From: JBCBDX01 sp038529265 | Lineage (GTDB): Bacteria; Pseudomonadota; Alphaproteobacteria; Rhizobiales; Rhizobiaceae | Length of the DNA: 64,000 nt | NCBI GenBank assembly: GCA_038529265.1 | Contig: JBCBDX010000010.1 | Location: forward strand, 1 to 64,000 | Reading direction: 5' to 3' | In this document: positions 1 through 8,908 of the stretch, in pieces | Layout: each line of letters starts with the position of its first letter | Numbering within the stretch: position 1 is the stretch's first letter | Program-made: the position numbers and the translations under genes | The notes under the pieces: model-generated | What the model saw: the letters and a program-made list of their open reading frames with translations, nothing else | What the model was told of the DNA's origin: nothing | The model's database searches: none

Positions 1-681
1 GATCAGATCACTTACACGTTCCGTGTTGAGAACACGGGCAATGTGACGCTGAGCGGCGTGACGGTCACCGACGATGATGCTGTGATGTCCGGCGGTCCGA
101 TCCTGTCGCTTGCGCCCGGTGCTGTTGATACGACGACGTTCACAGCGGTGCATGTGATCACGCAGGCCGATATTGATGCCGGTACGTTCAGCAACCAGGC
201 GACGGCCAGTGGCACACCGCCGGGTGGTGGTGCGCCGGTAACCGACCTGTCCGATGATCCAACTGATCCAACATCCGATGATGATCCGACGGTGATCACG
301 CTGCCGCCTTCTGCCTCGATTGCGGTTGAGAAGGTCGCTGATACGTCGGGCCTTTCCTCACCGGTGCAGGTTGGCGACCAGATCACTTACACGTTCCGTG
401 TTGAGAACACGGGCAATGTGACGCTGAGCGGCGTGACGGTTACCGATGATGATGCGGTGATGTCCGGCGGTCCGATCTTGTCGCTTGCGCCCGGTGCTGT
501 GGACACGTCGACGTTCACGGCGGTGCATGTGATCACGCAGGCCGATATCGATGCTGGCACGTTTGCCAATCAGGCGACGGCGACCGGCACACCGCCGGGT
601 GGTGGTGCGCCGGTAACCGACCGGTCCGATGATCCAACTGATCCAACATCCGATGATGATCCGACGATCAGCGTCATTCCA
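1..681 (+). repeat. Tandem 375-bp coding repeats (DUF11 modules)
   Basis: Bases 1-306 and 376-681 are nearly identical in DNA as well as protein, with an exact offset of 375 bp (125 codons). Only scattered substitutions separate them. The first copy is cut by the window edge, so the array probably continues upstream. DNA identity this high suggests recent duplication or gene conversion and predicts copy-number variation. Confidence 0.9.
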
Positions 682-3051
682 ATGGTTCATGCGATCGAGT
701 TGGATAAACGATTGGCATCTGTCGATCAGCTATTCCCATTCGTTTACGAAATCACCTTCGAAATTGATGTTACCAACATCGGCAATACCACCGAAAGTGG
801 AATCCGCGTTGTTGATGATCTCGGTCATGCAATGGCGCCGGCGCAAGTGGCCGATATTCCAACCATCGCTGTTAGCGGCTTCAGTGGCATGCCTGCTGTG
901 AACCCAGCTTATGATGGTGTTAGTACTATTGGATTGCTTGTTGGCAATCCGACACTTGCGCCGACCCAGACAGGAACGATCACGATCTCGTTTCTTGTCG
1001 ATATGTCAGATGGATATACGACACAAGGCAACACCGCGTTTGGTACAACGGATGATATATCAACACCAGTTGAGTCTGACGCACCAGCTGTGACACCAGG
1101 GGACAACGCTGACACCAACCCGACACCGCCGCCAGTTACTGATCTTGATGGAGACGGATCTCCAGACGCTTCAGAATCAGGAACCTCTGATAGAGATGGT
1201 GATGGTGTGCCTGATGCGGCCGATTACGATCCGACTGGTTATTTCTATTGCGAGGAAAATGGTTCGATCCTGAGTGGTGGCCTTATAACGGTGACGGGGC
1301 CAATTGGTTCCCAAACTGGGATTGGCGCAAACGCTAACATCACGATTGTTCGAGATGGCGCAGACGGCTCATTTCAATGGTTCGTGAGCGCGCCTGGCCG
1401 CTACACGATGTCTTACAATTTGCCGTCTTCTGGTGTTGCAAGCGCGACACGTCTGCCCGCAGGTGCTCTGGATTTAACATCCTTGCTGCCCAGCAATCCG
1501 GCAGTCTTGGGTGGTGGCGAAGTAGGTACGACAGGCGTGCTAAGTGACTTCAGTGCGGTTGGTAACCCGTTCCATGTCGAGTTCGATATTGAAGCTGGTG
1601 ACCCTACGCTCTTCAATAACAACATCCCGATGCGTTTTTGTTCAGTGCCCGAGCTGACGGCTTCAAAGGCAGTACTTGGTACGCCCACACTGACAGCAAC
1701 TGGCAGTACCTTGGTCACATTCCGCCTGGAAATGGAAAACACCGGTACCACGCCGGTAAATAATGTTGCGTTCTACGATGATCTAGACGCCGCATTTGGC
1801 GCGGATAGCTATGTGGTTTTGTCCAATCAAGTTACCGCTGGTCCTTCTGGTTTTGTTGCAAATTCCAGTTTTGATGGTGCTGCTAATCCAAACCTGATTG
1901 CGACCGGACAAACGCTTCAAAACGGTGAGAGTGTCGTTGTTGAACTCACTCTTGAGATTACGCCTGGGTCGACTGGCACGTTCACAAATACGGTAACGGC
2001 GTCCGGTCAATCGCCACTGGACGGTTCGCCAATCGCAGATGCGACAGCCGATGCTGATGTTTCGTTGACTGCACCTTCTGATTTGTCGGGATTGGTCGCG
2101 ACCAAAACAACTTCCATTCGAAGCGCAAGAATTGGGGACTTGATCCCATACACGATCACCATCACGAACAATGATGTACGCGACCGTCTTGATGTAACGC
2201 TTGTCGACTTAATACCAGTTGGTTTTACCTACCGGCCGAACACAGCAACAATCGATGGGACCGCTATTGAGCCAACCCGCGTCGGGCGCCAGTTGCAATG
2301 GCCCGATCAGGATATCGGTGCCGGTGCAACAATTACGCTGAGCCTGACTTTGGGTGTTGGCGCTGGGGCGACGCAAAGTGAGTTTGTGAATACGGCTTGG
2401 GTGGTTGATCCAAGGACCGGCGCAACCATATCCAACCGTGCGACCGTCGTCGTAAGGCGCGAGATCGAACATGTGTTCGATTGTGGCGAAATTATCGGCA
2501 AGGTATTTGACGATAAGAATCAAGACGGCAATCAGGATGAGGGTGAACGAGGCTTGCCGGGCGTTCGTCTCGCCACGGTTAACGGTCTGCTTATTACAAC
2601 TGATGAGCAGGGACGTTACTCGGTTCCATGTGCAGCGATACCTGACGCTGATATCGGGTCAAATTTCATCATGAAGCTCGACGCGCGCACGTTGCCGACG
2701 GGGTATCGCGTGACAACCGAGAACCCTCGGGTTGTGCGCCTTACCAGAGGAAAGCTGACCAAGCTTAACTTTGGCGCAACGATATCCCGTGTTGTCAAAA
2801 TGAACCTCTCGGCCAAAGCGTTCCATCCTGGCAGCGTCGAACCCAGAGATGGTGTCGACCGCTTTATCGATCAGCTGGTCGGTCAATTGATGGACAGACA
2901 GTCGGTGCTTCGGCTGACTTATCAGGCCGCCAGTGACGATCGTCTAGGCAAAAAGCGATTGCGCCAAATGGAAGCAATAATACGAAAAAAATGGGCCCGG
3001 CGAGGCGACTACAAGCTTCTGATTGAACGACGCTTTGTGACGGGTGATTGA
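1..3051 (+). CDS. DUF11-repeat surface protein, 5' end outside window
   Basis: The frame is open from base 1, so the N-terminus and probably more repeats lie upstream. Visible parts in order: near-identical 125-residue DUF11-like (PF01345 type) modules up to about 680; further diverged DUF11-like segments; a thrombospondin-type-3-like calcium motif (DLDGDGSPDASESG, then DRDGDGVPDAADYD) near 1141-1230; two more DUF11-like domains; an SdrD-B-like segment with the GKVFDDKNQDGNQDEGE motif near 2500; and a C-terminal stretch of about 80 residues with the spacing of an OmpA-like domain but without its usual conserved Asp/Arg pattern. Such proteins are secreted or surface-anchored adhesin-like polypeptides. 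The stop is 2 bases before the start of the barrel gene, so the two are almost certainly one transcript. The family call is good; the biological role is inferred. Confidence 0.8.
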   Translation, partial: DQITYTFRVENTGNVTLSGVTVTDDDAVMSGGPILSLAPGAVDTTTFTAVHVITQADIDAGTFSNQATASGTPPGGGAPVTDLSDDPTDPTSDDDPTVITLPPSASIAVEKVADTSGLSSPVQVGDQITYTFRVENTGNVTLSGVTVTDDDAVMSGGPILSLAPGAVDTSTFTAVHVITQADIDAGTFANQATATGTPPGGGAPVTDRSDDPTDPTSDDDPTISVIPMVHAIELDKRLASVDQLFPFVYEITFEIDVTNIGNTTESGIRVVDDLGHAMAPAQVADIPTIAVSGFSGMPAVNPAYDGVSTIGLLVGNPTLAPTQTGTITISFLVDMSDGYTTQGNTAFGTTDDISTPVESDAPAVTPGDNADTNPTPPPVTDLDGDGSPDASESGTSDRDGDGVPDAADYDPTGYFYCEENGSILSGGLITVTGPIGSQTGIGANANITIVRDGADGSFQWFVSAPGRYTMSYNLPSSGVASATRLPAGALDLTSLLPSNPAVLGGGEVGTTGVLSDFSAVGNPFHVEFDIEAGDPTLFNNNIPMRFCSVPELTASKAVLGTPTLTATGSTLVTFRLEMENTGTTPVNNVAFYDDLDAAFGADSYVVLSNQVTAGPSGFVANSSFDGAANPNLIATGQTLQNGESVVVELTLEITPGSTGTFTNTVTASGQSPLDGSPIADATADADVSLTAPSDLSGLVATKTTSIRSARIGDLIPYTITITNNDVRDRLDVTLVDLIPVGFTYRPNTATIDGTAIEPTRVGRQLQWPDQDIGAGATITLSLTLGVGAGATQSEFVNTAWVVDPRTGATISNRATVVVRREIEHVFDCGEIIGKVFDDKNQDGNQDEGERGLPGVRLATVNGLLITTDEQGRYSVPCAAIPDADIGSNFIMKLDARTLPTGYRVTTENPRVVRLTRGKLTKLNFGATISRVVKMNLSAKAFHPGSVEPRDGVDRFIDQLVGQLMDRQSVLRLTYQAASDDRLGKKRLRQMEAIIRKKWARRGDYKLLIERRFVTGD

Positions 3052-3053
3052 TC

Positions 3054-6000
3054 ATGTCTGCTAATTTTCAAGCAAAACCCTTGCTCGTCCGCGTCGCTTC
3101 ATCGCTGGCATATAGTACAGTTTTGGCTGGTTTTGTCATACCGATATCGACCGGTTTGTCTTATGCCCAAACAGGAGAAGCTGTGTCGTTGGACGTTGGT
3201 GAAAATACCGAAGTAACTGCACAAGTCTTTGCAATAGAAGATAACGATTTGGGGATTTCGGTATCCGTTGATGGCGATCCGACTACCGCGAACGCCCCGA
3301 CAACTGAAGATCTACAGCGGGCAGCAGATGTTGATCTCAATTCGATTGACGTTCAAATTAAGTTTGATGGTCTCGAGGTTGAGCCGGTTCTCAACATTTC
3401 GACGGTGGATACTCGGCGTAGTTTTCAAGCAGGTGAGCAGGTCGAATTTTTAGCCACCAGCAATTATCCTGCTTGGATAGAGCGTGCTGAGGTGCGCATT
3501 TACAAGGAAGGTAAAAGCGGACTGGAACTGCTCGAAACCGCTGATGTTTCCATCAATGATACGGCAAGTTGGATTGTGCCGGATGATAGTGACGATGAAT
3601 ATAAATATGTTCTTCGTGTATATGATAACAAAAATCGCTTTGATGAAACAGCGCCGTTAAGTATCAAGCGGACCGCGAAGCTGTTTGAAACGCACGAGAC
3701 CTCCCAAGATGGGGATTTGGTTTCTGCGGGCGAGGGGCAAGACCGCACAGCCGTTCGCAATATCCCGGTCTACGGAGGAGCGGTGACGGTTTTCGGCCGT
3801 GATGTTCCTAACGGTTATGAAATTGATGTGCTTGGCGAAACTGTGAGCACTGATGGCAACAACAAGTTTGTTGTTCAGCGCATACTCCCCCCCGGCAATC
3901 ACAGCGTCGAAGTGGCAATTAGCAATGGTTACAAGGACGGCGTTGAGTTCAGTCGCGATATCAACATTCCTTCCAATGAATGGTTCTATGTCGGATTGGT
4001 GGATGCAACCGTCGGCCTGCGCACTGAAGAGGCGAGTGGCGAGTTTGAGGAGGTTTATACCAAGGGGCGATTGGCATTTTACTTAAAGGGTAAGATCAAA
4101 GGCCGGTATCTTCTGACGGCTGCCGCCGATACAAGTGAGCAGGAGTTGGAAAATCTGTTTCGGGGTCTGGACGCGAAAAACCCACGGGAGCTTTTGCGGC
4201 GTATCGATCCCAACAAATATTACCCGGTTTATGGCGACGACTCGACAGCCAAAGAAGACGCACCAACAAGCGGAAAATTCTACGTACGTTTGGAGCGCGG
4301 CGACAGCCATGTGATGTGGGGCAACTTTAAGAGCAACGTTGATAGCGGTAGTTACTTGCGCAATGAACGCACGCTCTATGGAGCAAATGCCGTTTATAAG
4401 TCTGAGGCGGCCACTGAATTTGGTGAACGGAAAGTCGAAATCGAGCTTTACGCGGCACAGCCTGGGACATTGCCGCAACGTGATGTCCTGCGCGGTACTG
4501 GAGGCTCGGCATACTTCCTGTCCCGACAGGACATTTCCGTCGGCTCAGAAAGCGTCTTTGTGGAAGTTCGTGATCCGGTAAGTGGACGCGTTCTTGAACG
4601 GATAAAGCTGACTTATGCTGAGGACTACACAATTGATTACATGCAAGGCGTCATCATTCTCAAACAGCCTTTAAGCGGATTTGCCGGCAGCGGATTAATC
4701 CGAGATGACGCCCTGGGTGAAAACGAAGTTAGCCTTATTTCCCAGTATGAGTATACGCCCGTGGCGGGCCAAGTTGACGGCTATTCGTTTGGCGGTCGGG
4801 CGCAGGCCTGGCTTGGAGAAAAGGTTCGCATCGGCGCCACTGGCATGCATGAGGAAACCGGCAATGGTACCATCGATGCTGATCAGCAGATGATCGGTGC
4901 AGACATTGTCGTGCGGCATTCCGACACCACTTTCTTTGAGGCTGAATACGCGCAAACCGAAGGTCCCGGGTTTGGAAGGACACTATCTACTGATGGCGGC
5001 CTCTCGCTTGTGGATGAAGCGTCAGCCAGTGCATCCAATCGTGTGGCGCAGGCATGGCGCATAGCAGGACAGCTGGATTTTGCTGACTTCAATGATCGTG
5101 GTGTGAAGGGCAAATTGGGTGGTTACTATGAACAAAAGGAAGCTGGCTTTTCAACGCTTGATTTCAACGTAACCAGCGATCAAGTCGCATGGGGCGTGTA
5201 CAGCGATATCGAACTTTCAGATCGCCTGACCGCAGGCTTCCAGTTTGATGATTTTTACGATGACACGGGCAAGAAGAAGCGTGAACTGGAAGCTGAAGCG
5301 GCAATTCAGCTCGACCAATATTGGGAAGCCTCTTTCGGGATTAAATACTCTGAGCTGACGACACCTGGTGGTTTGGCCAAGGAGAACGGTACCCGCGCCG
5401 ATATTGGCGCACAACTTACCTATTCTCCGAACGATGATCACTCATACTATATCTTTGGTCAGGGCACTGTCGCACGTAGTGGTGGTCGTTTGCGCAATGA
5501 TCGAGGCGGTGTCGGTGCCCAGTTGCAGTTGACTGAAAAGATCGGCCTGAATGGCGAGGTTTCTTACGGGACCGGCGGGATTGGTGCGCTTGCTGCGCTG
5601 ACCTACGATCCCACTGCCGATGAGCACTACTATTTGGGTTATGAGCTTGATCCAGATCGTATCGTATCGGGCACGTCACTTGTCGGAAGTGACAGCGGTT
5701 CTATTTTGCTTGGTGCCAAGCGCAAATATGACGATTTTTGGTCTGCTTACACTGAAAACAACTATGACATGTTCGGCGAACGCCGCTCGTTGACATCGAC
5801 CTATGGTGTTACCTTTACACCAGATGCAAAATGGACACTCGACGGTGGGCTGGAAATCGGTGTGGTTCGCGACCCCAATGCAACCGATATTGATCGCAAA
5901 GCGGTGTCGTTTGGTGTCGCTTACAAGGAAAGTGATGACTTTCTAGCCCGGCTAAGGGCTGAACTTCGCTTTGATGGCTCCGAAGATGATACACGTGATC

Positions 6001-6638
6001 TGAATGCTTATCTTGTCAGCGCTGGTGCTACCTACAAAGTCAATCCGGATTGGCGTCTAACTGCCAACATCGATGCCGTACTTTCTGACACCGATCAAGC
6101 CAGTGTTCCGGATGGTGACTATATCGAGTCTGCCCTTGGTTTTGCCTATCGTCCAGTGGAGAACGATAGGCTGAATGCACTGTTTAAATACGCGTTCCTG
6201 TACGACTTGCCTGGATCGAACCAGACAACCGCGGATGGTTCGACTTTGGGACCGCGCCAGCGAAGCCATGTTCTATCCGCTGATGCGACTTATGACATTA
6301 ATGACATCATCTCACTGGGCGCAAAGTACGGTTTCAGGATCGGGGAAGTCGAAACAACAAGAGGCTCAGGCGAATATATCCAGTCTGATGCACATCTCGG
6401 CGTCATTCGAGCGGACGTTCACATACTGCATAATTGGGATGCACTAGTAGAGGGGAGAGTACTTCGCTCTGTAAGTACGCAAACAACGCAGTTTGGTGCC
6501 TTGGCTGCCATCTATCGTCATTTGGGAAAAAACGTAAAGGCTGGCGTCGGTTACAATTTTGGGCGTTTTTCTGACGATCTTACAGACTTGGTACAGGATG
6601 ATCAGGGATTGTTTTTCAATGTTGTCGGGAAATTTTGA
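3054..6638 (+). CDS. Large outer-membrane beta-barrel protein paired with DUF11 protein
   Basis: Predicted protein of about 1194 residues, starting at ATG 3054; a TTG two codons upstream is also in frame but less likely. It begins with a signal peptide (hydrophobic stretch then LSYAQ, cleavage near residue 39). Residues up to about 230 form an extracellular or periplasmic beta-rich region. A middle segment (VFGRDVPNGYEIDVLG, then KGRLAFYLKGKIKGRYLL) is typical of long proteins found beside DUF11 proteins in proteobacteria. The C-terminal 600 or so residues alternate short polar turns with amphipathic strands and end in Phe, as outer-membrane barrels do. The 2-bp spacing from the upstream gene suggests a dedicated partner, perhaps a surface anchor or export pore for the repeat protein; that is inference. 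Database labels for relatives vary (TonB-dependent receptor, OmpA-like). Confidence 0.75.
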   Translation: MSANFQAKPLLVRVASSLAYSTVLAGFVIPISTGLSYAQTGEAVSLDVGENTEVTAQVFAIEDNDLGISVSVDGDPTTANAPTTEDLQRAADVDLNSIDVQIKFDGLEVEPVLNISTVDTRRSFQAGEQVEFLATSNYPAWIERAEVRIYKEGKSGLELLETADVSINDTASWIVPDDSDDEYKYVLRVYDNKNRFDETAPLSIKRTAKLFETHETSQDGDLVSAGEGQDRTAVRNIPVYGGAVTVFGRDVPNGYEIDVLGETVSTDGNNKFVVQRILPPGNHSVEVAISNGYKDGVEFSRDINIPSNEWFYVGLVDATVGLRTEEASGEFEEVYTKGRLAFYLKGKIKGRYLLTAAADTSEQELENLFRGLDAKNPRELLRRIDPNKYYPVYGDDSTAKEDAPTSGKFYVRLERGDSHVMWGNFKSNVDSGSYLRNERTLYGANAVYKSEAATEFGERKVEIELYAAQPGTLPQRDVLRGTGGSAYFLSRQDISVGSESVFVEVRDPVSGRVLERIKLTYAEDYTIDYMQGVIILKQPLSGFAGSGLIRDDALGENEVSLISQYEYTPVAGQVDGYSFGGRAQAWLGEKVRIGATGMHEETGNGTIDADQQMIGADIVVRHSDTTFFEAEYAQTEGPGFGRTLSTDGGLSLVDEASASASNRVAQAWRIAGQLDFADFNDRGVKGKLGGYYEQKEAGFSTLDFNVTSDQVAWGVYSDIELSDRLTAGFQFDDFYDDTGKKKRELEAEAAIQLDQYWEASFGIKYSELTTPGGLAKENGTRADIGAQLTYSPNDDHSYYIFGQGTVARSGGRLRNDRGGVGAQLQLTEKIGLNGEVSYGTGGIGALAALTYDPTADEHYYLGYELDPDRIVSGTSLVGSDSGSILLGAKRKYDDFWSAYTENNYDMFGERRSLTSTYGVTFTPDAKWTLDGGLEIGVVRDPNATDIDRKAVSFGVAYKESDDFLARLRAELRFDGSEDDTRDLNAYLVSAGATYKVNPDWRLTANIDAVLSDTDQASVPDGDYIESALGFAYRPVENDRLNALFKYAFLYDLPGSNQTTADGSTLGPRQRSHVLSADATYDINDIISLGAKYGFRIGEVETTRGSGEYIQSDAHLGVIRADVHILHNWDALVEGRVLRSVSTQTTQFGALAAIYRHLGKNVKAGVGYNFGRFSDDLTDLVQDDQGLFFNVVGKF

Positions 6639-6801
6639 CGCCCAACTACAAACTGCTGAAAAATCACTCATGAAAATCGCAGACATCTCAAAAAACAGAA
6701 GCTCTACGGCGAAGTTCAGATTCTGCACGCAGTGCCTGCTGGGTGAGTCTGAACCCATTCGTGGGCAACAGAACTCTAAATACTAAACAGCTTAAACGGC
6801 G

Positions 6802-6826
6802 TGTCTAGCCCCCTAGGTTTGGGCCA
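6802..6826 (+). repeat. IS left inverted repeat
   Basis: The 25-base end starts TGTCT and ends GGGCCA. It pairs imperfectly with the end at 7982-8007 (outer TGTCT identical, CCCC block and terminal GCCA shared). The orfB stop codon (6805-6807) lies inside this repeat, a common arrangement in IS3 elements. Confidence 0.65.
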
Positions 6827-7680
6827 CTAATTTGCGTTTTCTCTAATAGTGTTTCAGGAACTGGCGGCCGCATGTTCAGGGCATGATGCGGCCTTAGATG
6901 GTTGTATTGTCTGAGCCAGATGTTGATAGCTGCCTGCGCTTGTCTGACAGTGTAGAACCACTCCGCGTTCAAGATTTCATTACGTAGAGCATCGTTGAAG
7001 CGTTCATTGTATCCGAATTCCCACGGAGAACCCGGGTAGATTTGGATGGGTTTGATATCCAGCTTCATGAGCCATTCCTGAAGCGCGCCAGCGACGAACT
7101 CTTTGCCATTATCAGAACGAATGTATTCCGGCTTTCCGTGTCTGAGCAGAAGTGGATAAAGCGCATCCAACACATCTTGAGCGCCCATGCTGGATCGCAC
7201 CTCAACACATAGGGCTTCACGCGTGTACTCGTCCAGAACGGTCAACATCTTGTAGGGGCGGCCATTGCTCAGCTTGTCGTGGACAAAATCAATTGACCAG
7301 ATGTGGTTGGGATGATGCGGCCTAAGCCTGATGACGGAGCTATCTTTATGATAGAGCCGCTTGCGCTTCTTGTGTCGTTCCGGGAGCTGCAAGCCTTCTT
7401 CACGCCAAAGACGCTCAATCTTCTTGTGGTTCACTTGCCAGCCCTCAATACGCAGCAACTGTGCGATCTTCCTGTATCCATACCGGCCATATTGCTTGGC
7501 TAGACGGATCATGGCCAAGCGCGTAGCTTCTTCGCTCTTGTCCCGGGTTTTGGCCTAGTATTGCTGCGTGGAACGCGCAACACCGACAACACGGCAAGTC
7601 CGACGCTCTGAGGTTGCAAGCTTTTGGCGTGTATAAATGACGGCCTGACGCAGCAGATCCGTCGTCAGGCCTTCGGCTTT
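6805..7680 (-). pseudogene. IS3-family transposase OrfB with premature TAG
   Basis: This is the rve-type integrase half of an IS3 transposase. The catalytic core is present: the first Asp in WSIDFVHDK, the second in IRSDNGKEF, and Glu in the NERFNDALRNEI stretch, giving a DDE triad. Read in the frame reached by a -1 shift from orfA, the N-terminal part is intact to STQQY, then meets TAG at 7555-7557, where relatives usually have a Gln codon (CAG to TAG is one transition). Downstream the frame is open to 6805. A shorter product from an ATG at 7518 would lack the first 54 or so codons. Confidence 0.8.
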
Positions 7681-7952
7681 AAAAAATCGAGGCTCTCTTT
7701 CAGGATCAGCTTATCGAGTTCCAATTCAGCCACGATCTTCTTCAGTCGATCATTCTCTTTCTGTAGCGCCTTCATCTCCGACAACTGAGATCGACCCATG
7801 CTACCGAACTTCTTGCGCCAAGTGTAATACGTGGCGTCACTAACACCTGCCTTCCGACAAGCAGATGCAACATCCAGCCCACCTGACAAGTGAACTTCAA
7901 TCTCACGCAGCAAACGCAAAATATCTTCGTCTGAATGCCTCTTCCGCGCCAT
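7665..7952 (-). CDS. IS3-family transposase OrfA
   Basis: A 95-residue protein with an N-terminal helix-turn-helix (HTH_Tnp_1 type: ILRLLREIEVHLSGG, then SDATYYTWRKKFG) and a C-terminal leucine-rich helix (LQKENDRLKKIVAELELDKLIL) that mediates multimerisation in this family. It binds the IS ends and supplies the N-terminal part of the OrfAB fusion. The last codons contain the slippery sequence that leads into orfB. Confidence 0.85.
   Translation of the reverse strand: MARKRHSDEDILRLLREIEVHLSGGLDVASACRKAGVSDATYYTWRKKFGSMGRSQLSEMKALQKENDRLKKIVAELELDKLILKESLDFLKPKA
7680..7686 (-). promoter_or_regulatory. Programmed -1 frameshift site TTTTTTA
   Basis: On the minus strand the heptamer T TTT TTA sits in the correct X XXY YYZ phase of orfA (codons gat-ttt-tta). 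Slipping back one base leads into the open orfB frame. Heptamers of this form, including U UUU UUA, are established -1 frameshift signals. Confidence 0.7.
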
Positions 7953-7981
7953 AAACCCATACTCCTGAATTAACCAAACAA

Positions 7982-8007
7982 TGGCACAGTTTTACGGGGC
8001 AAAGACA
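7982..8007 (-). repeat. IS right inverted repeat
   Basis: Read on the minus strand it starts TGTCTTTGCCCC and ends GTGCCA, matching the left end imperfectly. It lies 30 bases upstream of the orfA start. Confidence 0.6.
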
Positions 8008-8494
8008 TTTCCACCTTCACATCCTGGCAATCAAGCTCGTCCTCTTGCTGAACGTCCAAAAGATCATCCAACCCGCCATAGTGGTCCATATCGTTGTGGG
8101 ATGAGATCATCGCATCCAGCTTGACTGTGTCTTCGCCATAGTCGTCGTAGAATTTCCAGTCCACAAAGTCAGCGGCGCTCTTGCCGGTGTTCTGGGAACG
8201 CCTCGGATAGCCCCCATCAACAAGAATGTGCTTTCGCTCCGGGGTAACAAACAAGATGCCGTCACCCTGCCCAACATCTATGAAGTACACCTCCAAAAGA
8301 GCGTTACCATTCAAGGCGTCGTTATCGACCCAAAATGTCCGATTGCGCCCCCTGGCGCGTACCTTGGTTCTGGACGTTGCGCTTTGCAGGACTTCAACGC
8401 GATCTCCCCAGAGCAAATGTGCCGCGGTCTTGTTTCCGGTCTTCGTGGTATATCCTTTGGCTTCAACCCAGCCAACATACTTCCAAGTAGCCAT
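8008..8494 (-). pseudogene. Truncated ComEC-like metallo-beta-lactamase-fold hydrolase
   Basis: Starts at ATG 8494 with an SH3-like segment of about 65 residues, then a metallo-beta-lactamase fold: YFIDVGQGDGILF, ILVDGG, and the metal site SSHNDMDHYGG (HxxxDH type). These are hallmarks of the ComEC/Rec2-type MBL hydrolase family. The frame runs straight into the IS end and stops at 7970 after about 13 foreign residues, so the distal metal ligands are missing. The lost 3' part is not found on the other side of the IS (6639-6801). It is therefore inactive as an enzyme unless supplied elsewhere. Confidence 0.75.
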
Positions 8495-8908
8495 ATCAAA
8501 TCCCCCAATGCGTGCATATCGAAGGATGTGCTCAGTCTTTGGCGCGAGTCAAACCTCAAGCACGAAGGCACTGTTATCGGGTACTTACAGAAAAAACTAA
8601 GACCTTTTAGGAAATTCAGCAGCTGGGGTGTCTGCTTCGGTGCGCCGCGCCTCAGAAATAATTGTCTGTGGCCAAAGTCAGCTTTGGGCTAAAAGCTGAC
8701 GTTCAGGACCGGCAGCGGCACTTCTTCAAAGCGGCCATTCGTGGCCACGGACCAAATTTCCGAAGTGAGTGACGGGATAGCGGACAAAGCGGCTAAGTAA
8801 GCTAGCTTCGCTAAGGCTTCCAAGGGATCGAAAGCATTCGAGAACTCCTGAATTGTTAACGGCCTTGAAGTGCTTCGTGTGGGATTTTGATACACCAATC
8901 CTTGCGGA
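8495..8908. other. Intergenic region with a dispersed repeat copy
   Basis: No convincing gene. Short open frames here have no recognisable domain. The region holds one copy of a dispersed repeat (8694-8797) and the 3' side of the LysR gene. Confidence 0.5.
8694..8797 (+). repeat. Dispersed intergenic repeat, copy A
   Basis: About 100 bases aligning with 16246-16349 at roughly four in five positions by eye. The best conserved pieces are agctg.cgttc, gccattcgtgg and gcggaca.agcgg. Both copies lie beside mobile-DNA remnants. Confidence 0.6.

Larger units (their letters stand above)
6802..8007 (-). mobile_element. IS3-family insertion sequence, defective copy
   Basis: About 1206 bp, bounded by imperfect inverted repeats that begin TGTCT at 6802 and, on the other strand, at 8007. 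It carries orfA (7665-7952) and orfB (6805-7680) in the usual -1 relation. A TAG stop lies inside orfB at 7555-7557, so this copy probably cannot make full OrfAB transposase. The outer three bases on each side (gcg and ttt) do not match, so no target duplication is seen. With the missing remainder of the interrupted gene, that suggests a deletion or rearrangement after insertion. Confidence 0.85.

Noticed and set aside
43..386. Opposite-strand open frames in the DUF11 repeat region
   Set aside because: They are shadows of the GC-rich periodic repeats; no domain or ribosome site, and they are fully covered by the strong plus-strand gene.
8689..8898. 69-codon minus-strand frame ending at the dispersed repeat
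   Set aside because: It lies mostly over the repeat copy; its counterpart copy at 16246 does not preserve the frame.
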